Shown: in pieces, positions 18,574 through 26,114 of the stretch
Numbering within the stretch: position 1 is the first letter of the stretch
Layout of the letters: every line of letters starts with the position of its first letter
Assembly: GCF_009882985.1 (NCBI RefSeq)
Contig: NZ_WTUZ01000016.1
Location: 84,455-148,454 of the forward strand
Direction: 5' to 3'
DNA length: 64,000 bases
Source of the DNA: Paenibacillus silvestris
GTDB lineage: Bacteria > Bacillota > Bacilli > Paenibacillales > NBRC-103111
Notes under the pieces: generated by a model
The model's input: the letters and a program-made list of their open reading frames with translations, nothing else
Told to the model about the DNA's origin: nothing
The model's database searches: none
Position numbers and translations under genes: made by a program

Positions 18574-18620
18574 CGCCTTCTATTCGATTTTTGGGAATGG
18601 AAGGCGATTCCTTGTTTGAA
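18574..18620 (+). terminator. Probable terminator after the exopolysaccharide operon
   Basis: CGCCTTCTATTC (18574-18585) pairs with GAATGGAAGGCG (18595-18606), with one T-G wobble and a 9-nt loop. The trailing sequence (ATTCCTTGTTTG) is T-rich but broken, so termination may be partial and read into the hydrolase genes. Confidence 0.55.
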
Positions 18621-18680
18621 GGCATAAAAATTACAAATATATCCATTGTGTGCCCTAAAAGCATTTAACTCACAGAGAAG

Positions 18681-20183
18681 ATGGTGATTCCAATTTTAGG
18701 AGAGGCAGGTGTACGTAAGAAAGTGGTTTCCTTATTGTTCTTACTCTCTTTAGTAGCCCCAAATTTCTTGTTCCAACCGCCAGTTACAGCATCTACAAGT
18801 ACAGTTCCAGTCAACTCACAAGCGACGATTGAAGCAAAGGTCGTACTGCAGAAACTAAATGCCGTTTCGGGTGTTAGCACGATCAGCGGGCAGCATGATT
18901 ACCTAGAAAGCCCAGATGAATGGACGAATCAAGTAAAAGGCTGGACAGGTAAATTTCCTGGACTTCATGGCTATGAATTCGGTGCTATTTTGGCTCAAAA
19001 CGATGGTCAATTGGCGCAGCAAAGGCAGAAGGTAGTCAATAGCGCGATCGCTTGGAATCAAGCTGGCGGTTTAGTCACCATCTCCTATCATCAAAGCATT
19101 CCTGGAACCTGCCTATGCTGGTCGAATGTGGAGAAGAAAATGAGCCAAGCGGAATTTGATAAATACGTGACTCCTGGCACTCCCCAGTATGCGAAATTGA
19201 TTGCGGATTTGGATAAAACGGCGGTTTATCTGGGAAAATTGAAGGATGCAGGAGTTCCTGTCTTGTGGCGGCCCTATCATGAAATGAATGGGGACTGGTT
19301 CTGGTGGGGCAAGAAGAACAACTTCGCAGCGCTCTGGAATATTATGTACGATCGTTATGTGCATGTGCATAAGCTGGACAATTTGCTTTGGGTGTGGAGT
19401 CCTAATGCACCGAATGCGCATGCAGACCCTTACACAGCCACATATCCAGGTGCGAGTAAGGTGGATGTTCTTGCCGTAGATATCTATGATAATGATTACA
19501 ATGAAGATTATTACAAGAATATTGTCCAATTAGCAGGCGGCAAGCCTGTGGCGATTGGGGAGAATGGCGAACTGCCAAGTGCTGCGGTCTTGAAAGACCA
19601 GCCTCGATGGGCTTATTTCATGACATGGGGCAAGATGCTGAGTGAAAATAATAAAAAAGAAGAGATTAAATCGTTCTACTCGCATTCGAAAATACTGAGC
19701 AGAGAATCCTTTCTGCCAGTTAAACAACCGCAGATACAGCCGATTTCGCCGCCGGATAAGAAAAATGGATTGCGAGCGGAATATTATGATAACAAGGATT
19801 TGACCGATTTAAAAGAAACAAAGGTGGATGCCAAGATTGATTTCAATTGGTCGACTTCGGCTCCTGTATCCTCTGTGCAAGCCGATACGTTTTCTGTGAG
19901 ATGGACAGGTAAACTGCTGCCCGCCTATACGGAAAAATACCAAATATCGACCTTAAGCGATGATGGCATTCGGGTTTGGGTGAACGATAAGTTGGTAATA
20001 GATAGTTGGTATAATCAAAGTTGGGTGGAACGAACGGGATCTATTGCCCTTACAGCTGGCGTACCCGTTGATTTGAAAGTGGAATATTATGATAACCAGA
20101 ATGGTGCTGCTGCTAAACTCATGTGGAAGAGTCCTTCCCAAACAAAAGAAATTATACCAGCAAGTGTTCTATTACTACCTTAG
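18681..20183 (+). CDS. Secreted GH26 beta-mannanase-like enzyme with PA14 domain
   Basis: This 500-residue protein has an N-terminal signal peptide (hydrophobic core about residues 14-30, cleavage near the PPVTAS region). The GH26 (beta/alpha)8 catalytic domain spans about residues 40-335, with the acid/base Glu201 in RPYHEMNG and the nucleophile Glu294 in AIGENGE. A PA14 domain (about 360-500; LRAEYYDN, LSDDGIRVWVNDKLV, VKVEYYDN-type repeats) probably binds glycan. The nearest good ribosome site (AGGAGAGG, 18698-18705) lies inside the frame without a matching start, so the ATG at 18681 was kept. Placed directly behind a GDP-mannose polysaccharide operon, it may trim, release or turn over the polymer. 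Confidence 0.9.
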   Translation: MVIPILGEAGVRKKVVSLLFLLSLVAPNFLFQPPVTASTSTVPVNSQATIEAKVVLQKLNAVSGVSTISGQHDYLESPDEWTNQVKGWTGKFPGLHGYEFGAILAQNDGQLAQQRQKVVNSAIAWNQAGGLVTISYHQSIPGTCLCWSNVEKKMSQAEFDKYVTPGTPQYAKLIADLDKTAVYLGKLKDAGVPVLWRPYHEMNGDWFWWGKKNNFAALWNIMYDRYVHVHKLDNLLWVWSPNAPNAHADPYTATYPGASKVDVLAVDIYDNDYNEDYYKNIVQLAGGKPVAIGENGELPSAAVLKDQPRWAYFMTWGKMLSENNKKEEIKSFYSHSKILSRESFLPVKQPQIQPISPPDKKNGLRAEYYDNKDLTDLKETKVDAKIDFNWSTSAPVSSVQADTFSVRWTGKLLPAYTEKYQISTLSDDGIRVWVNDKLVIDSWYNQSWVERTGSIALTAGVPVDLKVEYYDNQNGAAAKLMWKSPSQTKEIIPASVLLLP

Positions 20184-20203
20184 AGGTTTGAGAGGTATCT
20201 AAC

Positions 20204-22813
20204 ATGATGAGATATGTGATTGTGCCATCGGCCTTGTTGATCTTACTGATCCTGATCTCGGCTTCGACGAATTACGGTGCATCTGCAAGAACAGAGTTGG
20301 TAAAGGTGATGACAGAATCCAATCAGATCGGCAATCAGATCTGGACGTTAGGCAAACCTGATGATTCTGATTTGGAATTTGGAAAAGAAAGCGCAGCACC
20401 GATTAGTTATACCGTATCTTCTGACGAACAGCAGCCAGAGGCTTGGAACTCGGTGCCGCAAGGTCTCAACAAATCGTTGAATTCTACCTTCACGATCCAA
20501 TATTCCTTAGCTGAAATACCCGAATATGGCGTTCATTTCCGTGTGAAAATTCTAGATGCGCATAAGTCGGTTCCTCAGATGGCGGTATTTTCCAATAACA
20601 TGCTTTCGGGTATTATTCAGATCGCCGGTGTCGGAGGAACGTCTAGTACTTATGAGTATAAGAAATTATATGAGCTATATATTCCTAAGGAGCAGCTGCA
20701 GCTTGGAAATAACGTATTGAAGCTGTCGGCCGAAGGGTGCTTGTCTTGCCGAGCGGATGAGAATAAATTTCTTTGGTGGAAATGGGACTATCTATCGCTC
20801 GATGCACTAACCGCACCTGCCGAGGAACCTATTCACGGGCGATACGTGGAGTCCGGCACCAAAGTTAGCAATTTGTCATTTTACTATGACCAAGGAGCTG
20901 TGAAGCACCTACCCTATGTCTTAAAGTGGCTGGGAATTGCTTATAGCGGCAACGTGATGAGAGTCGATTGTGCAACCGATGTAAAAGAGGGATGTTCGTC
21001 TATCAAGTCTTATTATGAAACGCTGCGTGACTACAATACGCAAGCGGTAGCTCTTCATTTGCATACAGGCAACATTATGCTGAAAGACGATGGAACTTTG
21101 CCCGCAGATGCAGAAAATAAGTTATCGGACTATGTGAAGCAGTATGGCTCCATGTTCCAATATTATGAGATTGATAATGAACCTGGTTTATTCAATCGAT
21201 CCAAAAGTGTGAATCTCGCCATAGCCAAATGGCTCAAAACCAACCTGCCTGTGATGGCTCCTCATGTGAAGACGGTTGCTCCAGGATGGGCGTATGCACC
21301 GGAATACAGCCTGAGGACTTGCCGAAATCAAACGACATCAGGCGTGTTCAGATGCGGAGATCCTGACGGATGGGAAGGCGATCCGAATCAGCGTATGGAG
21401 CTTGAAGAGATGACAGATTTAACCAATGGACATGCGTATGGGACCTCGTATGTGAACAATAAAGATGGAAGCTTTCTGGAGAACATGCGTACCTTCGGCG
21501 GAGCAGAGGATGGTTTGCAGAAACAGATGCTGAATACGGAGTATGGCACTTCAGATAGCCATGTAGATCCAACCGAATATGGCGCGGCAGAACCTCATGC
21601 GGCTGTCTTTGATCGCATTCTGAGAGCCCATATCGGATATGCGGATATGTTCATGCAGCATGCGGCATTTTACCCGGAATATGCGCTGTTCGAACCGGGG
21701 ATTGATTTGAATACACAGAACCCCGCACAGATGCAGATTCATAAGAATTCGTTAGAAAATGACACGCGAGTCGGAGTGATGCGGCGCTTAAATTTAGCGT
21801 ATGCAACCCATGGCAAGCCGCTGGTTTACGAAATAGCCAATAAGCCGGAGCTATCGGATAAGCTGGTTTATTTCCGTGGTGTAGATACTTCAACATTGCC
21901 TGCACTTCCTGGATCAGGAGGGAAATCGAATAAGATTTTGCTCAACTTTGTGAATTTTGAATCGTCCCCACAGACGATAGAGGTCAAAGTAACGATGCCG
22001 GAGTCTGCGATATACGAAGGTGAAAGATTCGGAGCGGGTGATACCTATGAGTCCGCTCGAACCTATCTGAGCGGCTTGGAAGCTGCTCCAGAGCTAGCTT
22101 TTAAGGAAACGTTAGGCCCAGGTGAAGCTGTGCAGTATATCTTATCGCGAGCAGATGGGGTGAAGCCAGTTGCACCATCGTGGATACAAGCTAAGCCAGC
22201 GCAGCAGCATGCGATTGAACTCAGCTGGAACGAGTCTGAAGTAGCACAAGCTTACGATGTTTTGCGGAAATCAGGCTTAGGTGAGGACAATTACGAAGTG
22301 ATTGCTGAGCAAGTGGAAGGTACCGAGTATGTAGATACAAGTACAGAGATAGGGAACCAATACTTGTATCAGATTAGGCTATCTGGTACAAACGAAGTTT
22401 CACAACCAGCAGCCGCAATCGCCACAGATAGCGTAGTTCTGGATCGATCGGACTGGGAGGTTACTAGCAGCTCTGGTAAACCTCAAGGGGCAATTGATGG
22501 CAACATCTATACCCGTTGGGACACAGGAATTGCTCAAGCTCCTGGGCAATTCTATCAAGTGGATATGAAAACTCCGACGATGATCAACCGAATACGGCTT
22601 CTGAGCGAGGGTTCGCCGAAGGACTATCCAAGGAAATATGAAGTCTATGTTTCTACAGATGGAAGCAACTGGTCGCAATCGGTTGCAACCGGCAGCGGAA
22701 CAAGCATACTGGACATTAATTTTAGTCCAACGTATGCAAGATTTATCAAGATCGTCCAGACAATGAGGGCTGGGAACTTCTGGTCCATTCATGATCTGCA
22801 GATTTATGGCTAG
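20204..22813 (+). CDS. Secreted multidomain clan-A glycosidase with F5/8C domain
   Basis: This 869-residue protein has a signal peptide (residues 1 to about 27, ending near GASA). An N-terminal beta-sandwich (about 40-205) begins IWTLGKPDDSDLEFG, resembling domain III of rhamnogalacturonan lyases. A TIM-barrel region (about 225-600) has clan-A-like catalytic candidates Glu326 (IDNEPG) and Glu446 (NTEYGTS). An Fn3-like region (about 665-745) is followed by an F5/8C (CBM32-like) domain to the end. It starts 20 bp after the GH26 gene, so the two are probably co-transcribed. The exact GH family was not recognised. A role on the organism's own exopolysaccharide or on a plant mannan/pectin is equally possible. 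Confidence 0.8.
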   Translation: MMRYVIVPSALLILLILISASTNYGASARTELVKVMTESNQIGNQIWTLGKPDDSDLEFGKESAAPISYTVSSDEQQPEAWNSVPQGLNKSLNSTFTIQYSLAEIPEYGVHFRVKILDAHKSVPQMAVFSNNMLSGIIQIAGVGGTSSTYEYKKLYELYIPKEQLQLGNNVLKLSAEGCLSCRADENKFLWWKWDYLSLDALTAPAEEPIHGRYVESGTKVSNLSFYYDQGAVKHLPYVLKWLGIAYSGNVMRVDCATDVKEGCSSIKSYYETLRDYNTQAVALHLHTGNIMLKDDGTLPADAENKLSDYVKQYGSMFQYYEIDNEPGLFNRSKSVNLAIAKWLKTNLPVMAPHVKTVAPGWAYAPEYSLRTCRNQTTSGVFRCGDPDGWEGDPNQRMELEEMTDLTNGHAYGTSYVNNKDGSFLENMRTFGGAEDGLQKQMLNTEYGTSDSHVDPTEYGAAEPHAAVFDRILRAHIGYADMFMQHAAFYPEYALFEPGIDLNTQNPAQMQIHKNSLENDTRVGVMRRLNLAYATHGKPLVYEIANKPELSDKLVYFRGVDTSTLPALPGSGGKSNKILLNFVNFESSPQTIEVKVTMPESAIYEGERFGAGDTYESARTYLSGLEAAPELAFKETLGPGEAVQYILSRADGVKPVAPSWIQAKPAQQHAIELSWNESEVAQAYDVLRKSGLGEDNYEVIAEQVEGTEYVDTSTEIGNQYLYQIRLSGTNEVSQPAAAIATDSVVLDRSDWEVTSSSGKPQGAIDGNIYTRWDTGIAQAPGQFYQVDMKTPTMINRIRLLSEGSPKDYPRKYEVYVSTDGSNWSQSVATGSGTSILDINFSPTYARFIKIVQTMRAGNFWSIHDLQIYG

Positions 22814-22831
22814 CAATTGAAGTTACGCCGT

Positions 22832-22900
22832 TCAACTTTTGCGGGTTGAGGCTACGATTAGAAACAAGATTAATATGAGCAACCAGATGACTTGAACCAT
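22832..22900 (-). CDS. Candidate 22-residue single-span membrane peptide
   Basis: On the minus strand an ATG is followed by 22 codons encoding MVQVIWLLILILFLIVASTR plus KS. It reads as one uninterrupted hydrophobic helix (VIWLLILILFLIVA) with a positively charged C-terminus. An AAAAGG ribosome-site-like sequence lies 10 nt upstream. Size and composition resemble type I toxin peptides and other bacterial microproteins, but no family was recognised and no antisense RNA can be shown. Chance occurrence in AT-rich intergenic DNA is quite possible. Confidence 0.25.
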   Translation of the reverse strand: MVQVIWLLILILFLIVASTRKS

Positions 22901-23050
22901 ATGATCATCGCCTTTTGTTATAATAAGTCAAGTTTAACAAGAATCTTTGAAATATTCTGTCTTAAAACAAACAAAAATGTTGGATTTATGCTAAATATTA
23001 CTAAAGTAATCATTGAATAGTTATCTTTTCATGATATTTCTTGACGAAAG

Positions 23051-23074
23051 TCCTCACTTTGTGGGGATTTTTTT
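23051..23074 (+). terminator. Rho-independent terminator
   Basis: TCCTCAC (23051-23057), loop TTT, then GTGGGGA (23061-23067, one T-G wobble), followed directly by seven T residues. It is well placed to end the transcript of the two secreted hydrolase genes, although it lies about 240 bp beyond the last stop. Confidence 0.75.
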
Positions 23075-23091
23075 ATTTATGTGAGCATCCA

Positions 23092-23269
23092 GGGAACTGG
23101 CGTCCGCTATTTTTGTGAAAAAGGCACAAATCACGAATGTAAGGGAACTGCGCTCCGCTATTTGACCGATTTCGCCTGAGTAACGCTGCATGGAAGAACA
23201 ATAAGACCCCGTAGTTCCGCACAGTGAGGAAATTGCCCGTGTTTCTTCAAATAAGGGACTCCAGTTCCC
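23092..23269. repeat. Dispersed 178-bp four-unit intergenic element, copy A
   Basis: Two direct units (GGGAACTGGCGTCCGCTATT at 23092 and GGGAACTGCGCTCCGCTATT at 23143) are followed by two inverted units (AATAAGACCCCGTAGTTCC at 23200 and AATAAGGGACTCCAGTTCCC at 23250). The outer pair spans 178 bp and the inner pair 77 bp (23143-23219), the same geometry as copies B and C. The sequence between units 1 and 2 contains a small GTGA/TCAC hairpin. The whole element could fold as a nested hairpin. Confidence 0.8.
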
Positions 23270-23386
23270 TGAGTTAATCCTTAGAGGGATTCCTGTTAGA
23301 TTTCAGAACATGTGAAAATTGTGGGAGGTCTATGCGTAAGTCTGTAAGATCATGTTATACTAGAACTTGTACAAAGGAGGTTGAAT

Positions 23387-23959
23387 ATGGCTAGAAACAA
23401 AGAGTTCGAAGTGAATACTGTGCTGCGAAAAGCCATGCACCTATTCTGGGAGCAGGGCTACGAGAAAACTTCCATGCAAGACTTAGTGACTCATATGGGG
23501 ATACATCGAAGAAGTATCTACGATACTTTCGGAGACAAACATCGTTTATATATGCAGGCCGTAGAGAAATATGGTGAATTGTTGGAAAGTTCCGTTCATA
23601 GGAAAGTGGATGAACCTACTCCTATGAAACAAGCAATCAGACGAATGTTCGAATTCGCCATCACGGCAGAGGAACGGCCTAAAGGGTGCTTAATGGTTAA
23701 TACAGCTGTTGAGTTGGCCATTTGTGATGCTGAAGCTGCTGCGAAAGTGAATGAAAGTTTTATTCGAACAGAGGACAAGCTATACGAATTGGTTCTGCGC
23801 GGCAAGGAAACGGGAGAGATTGGCAGTCATCATGATGTACGTAAGACTTCGGAGTTTCTAAACAATGCTTTCATTGGTTTATGCGTGTTGGTGAAAACGA
23901 CAGATGATAAAGAAAAGCTAGCAGGTATCATTGATACCTCACTAGCGATATTGGATTAA
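23387..23959 (+). CDS. TetR/AcrR-family transcriptional regulator
   Basis: This 190-residue protein has an N-terminal TetR helix-turn-helix (about residues 8-50: AMHLFWEQGYEKTSMQDLV then GIHRRSIYDTFGDKHRLY) and an all-helical ligand-binding C-terminal domain, including the FxxAITAEERPKGCLMVN segment common in this subgroup. The ATG at 23387 is 6 nt from AAAGGAGG (23373-23380); a TTG two codons earlier overlaps the site. TTGTACAA at 23367-23374, overlapping the ribosome site, is an 8-bp palindrome that could be an autoregulatory operator. No obvious target gene is adjacent, and the next operon is convergent. Confidence 0.93.
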   Translation: MARNKEFEVNTVLRKAMHLFWEQGYEKTSMQDLVTHMGIHRRSIYDTFGDKHRLYMQAVEKYGELLESSVHRKVDEPTPMKQAIRRMFEFAITAEERPKGCLMVNTAVELAICDAEAAAKVNESFIRTEDKLYELVLRGKETGEIGSHHDVRKTSEFLNNAFIGLCVLVKTTDDKEKLAGIIDTSLAILD

Positions 23960-23965
23960 TCGAAG

Positions 23966-24000
23966 ACGGAGCCGCGCGGCAAGCGGGCTCCGTTTCTTTA
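23966..24000 (+). terminator. Terminator after the TetR gene
   Basis: ACGGAGCC (23966-23973) pairs with GGCTCCGT (23986-23993), followed by TTTCTTTATTT. It ends the TetR transcript and sits directly against the 3' end of the converging glycosidase operon. Confidence 0.8.
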
Positions 24001-24001
24001 T

Positions 24002-26071
24002 TTACAACATTCGAGCCAAACCTTCGAATCTCACTTCCCAAGATCCATCTTGTGGAAAACCTGGTGCATGCGTATCCGGTCCGTTTTCCCAACCTGCCGC
24101 CATCATGGCAACTGCACTCAGCAGACCGCCGTTTCCAGGGAGATACACCGTTAGTGGCTTCCGCTGGTAGTTGTGACCGTTAGGGAGGAAAGTGTTGGTC
24201 ACCTTGTCAATCATAAGAGTGTCTACGGCCAGTTGGCCTTCCCCAAGTCTTGCTGCTGTCATGGCCACCAAGGGATAGTCCCACCCCCATGTCGCATCCC
24301 AGTCCCATACCTGGATGACTTCATGCAGTGTCCGAAGCATCGTTTCATGATCCACCATGTTGCCGGGGAGGATCCCAAGCGGCGCTAACATGGTAGGGTG
24401 ATCCTTCGTGCTGCTGCCACCTGAAAATGTATCGGGAGCTGTCTCCGCAGCGACATACAGACCTTCCACCTCAGGGAGCTTGGACAAATGCTTCAGGACA
24501 TGCTCCCACTTCTCCATCCGTGGGAGTCCAAGTCTATCCTGCCATGCAAGGGCTGTTGATAAGCCGAAAGCCCAGTAAGACAATTCAAAAGTCGGATTCA
24601 TTGTCGTTGCATGATCATAGATTTCTTGCGCTGGGGCAACTGGCGGACCTAGGACATACCGCTGCTGCTGCGCATCCCATTCTGCGAATGAGGCCATGAA
24701 TGCCGCACTTTCGAAGACGAGATCCGCATACTTCTCCAACGTATCTCTTGTGCCTTTGATTTTATAGATTAACTCAGCGTAATAAATCGGATGCGGCTGC
24801 TGCCAAATGAGGAACGGTTCGATGTAACAAGGACCGTTAATCCCATCTGGAGCCACACATTTCGGCCATCTTGCCCCTTCGTACCCTTGAGATGCCGCAA
24901 GCTTTCGGGCTTGATCCAGAATGCTGATGTACCACGCCAGGCTGTTGGTCAGGCCATCCGTCCGATGCCAGAGTGCGAAGTGGACGGAATGCCACCAGTG
25001 CATTTCGAGATGGAATTTGCCGGCCCAGCTGTTATGGGTAAGTCCAGATTCCGCTGGTGGCAAGGTTCCGGAGGATTGAATAGCAGTTAAGTACTGGGAC
25101 AGCACAATTCTGCGCTCAAGCTCGAGCGCGCGTGAATCTTGGCTGCCAGCTAACTCGATTGCGCCACCGGAAGTCCAAAAGTTGCGCCAATGCTGCTCGG
25201 AGCTGTGTCGTGCAGCTTCAAACGTTGGCAATTCGGTATCCACTGCTTCAGGAGTAAATCTGAAACGGAACTCGAACTCATCCTGATCAGGTGATGGCGT
25301 CAGAAGGAGCAAATGGCTGTCTTGCTCGTCTTGCGCTAGACTTCCGCTTGACCAAGCCGCAGTAAATGTATACGCGTCTTGATCCAACTTTCGGTCAATT
25401 TGCACGGAATGACTGTTGCTGCTTACGATTGCGGTGTTGTGTTGACCGCCTTTTCCCCAATCCACGCCTGCGAACTTCCATGTCCCATAAGGGAAATGAA
25501 AGGCAATCTGGAGATGTCCTTGGCGGATCAACTTAGATTGAACGCGAACGGCAATCAAATCCTGCGTGGGATGACAGCAGGTGGTCACATTGGTTTTCGT
25601 TCCGCTGATCGAGAATTGGCTTTCAATGACTCCGCCCCATAGATGTAGCTCTTGTTCAATTTCTTTCAAGTCGTCAGCGGAGGCTTCCTCACCTGAAGGA
25701 AGCGTGAGACGGAAGCTCACTTTTCCCAGATGCAATTTGTGCGGATTAAACTTCAGCCATTTGTACTCATCGGTAATTTGACCAGGCGCCATATAGGGAA
25801 ACCCGATATCTCTTCCGCCAAAGGTAGAGAAAAGGGTTCGTGGGAACTTATCCACATGGTACTGTTCTGGATTAGGGTGTGTATGCCACGCCCAGTTGGA
25901 GAAATGGCCAAGCGGCACACCCCCGTCAGCATACAGGCTTGGGAAGGTTTGCAAACCGGTTGCGTCAACCGTAAAGGCATAGTTCCCATTGCCGACGGAG
26001 AGGGAAGAGAATTTATCAAAGCTAGTAATAAGCGGATTATGACGCCTAACTAAAGCTTTTCGATCGATCAT
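24002..26071 (-). CDS. Six-hairpin glycosidase-like protein, uncharacterised
   Basis: This 689-residue protein has no signal peptide. The N-terminal part (about 1-280) looks like a beta-sandwich (SVGNGNYAFTVDATGLQTF) and the rest like an (alpha/alpha)6 barrel. The FHLEMHWWHSVHFALWHR segment is typical of GH65/GH95-type clans, and MNPTFELSYWAFGL and WDWDATWGWDYPL are further conserved-looking blocks. The catalytic residues cannot be assigned confidently. The ATG follows GTGAGGTG. It is the last gene of a three-gene minus-strand operon with a GH78 rhamnosidase and a GH43-like propeller, so it probably acts on the same rhamnose-containing oligosaccharide. Confidence 0.8.
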   Translation of the reverse strand: MIDRKALVRRHNPLITSFDKFSSLSVGNGNYAFTVDATGLQTFPSLYADGGVPLGHFSNWAWHTHPNPEQYHVDKFPRTLFSTFGGRDIGFPYMAPGQITDEYKWLKFNPHKLHLGKVSFRLTLPSGEEASADDLKEIEQELHLWGGVIESQFSISGTKTNVTTCCHPTQDLIAVRVQSKLIRQGHLQIAFHFPYGTWKFAGVDWGKGGQHNTAIVSSNSHSVQIDRKLDQDAYTFTAAWSSGSLAQDEQDSHLLLLTPSPDQDEFEFRFRFTPEAVDTELPTFEAARHSSEQHWRNFWTSGGAIELAGSQDSRALELERRIVLSQYLTAIQSSGTLPPAESGLTHNSWAGKFHLEMHWWHSVHFALWHRTDGLTNSLAWYISILDQARKLAASQGYEGARWPKCVAPDGINGPCYIEPFLIWQQPHPIYYAELIYKIKGTRDTLEKYADLVFESAAFMASFAEWDAQQQRYVLGPPVAPAQEIYDHATTMNPTFELSYWAFGLSTALAWQDRLGLPRMEKWEHVLKHLSKLPEVEGLYVAAETAPDTFSGGSSTKDHPTMLAPLGILPGNMVDHETMLRTLHEVIQVWDWDATWGWDYPLVAMTAARLGEGQLAVDTLMIDKVTNTFLPNGHNYQRKPLTVYLPGNGGLLSAVAMMAAGWENGPDTHAPGFPQDGSWEVRFEGLARML

Positions 26072-26114
26072 GGCAGCACCTCACCCGAGAATATGTAGAT
26101 AATTTGATTTCCTT

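Larger units (their letters stand above)
22814..23386. other. Non-coding gap with terminator, 4-unit repeat and candidate micro-ORF
   Basis: These 573 bp separate the secreted hydrolases from the TetR gene. They hold a minus-strand 22-codon hydrophobic ORF (22832-22900), an AT-rich stretch (22917-23040), a good terminator (23051-23074), copy A of the dispersed 178-bp element (23092-23269) and a TATACT -10-like hexamer (23356-23361) before the TetR ribosome site. No larger gene is supported. Confidence 0.6.

Noticed and set aside
22890..22925. Promoter with TTGAAC and TATAAT
   Set aside because: The spacing between the two hexamers is 21 bp, too long for a normal sigma-A promoter.
23092..23269. 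CRISPR array or insertion sequence
   Set aside because: Units alternate orientation with only four copies and no cas genes; no transposase or terminal repeats bounding a gene are present.
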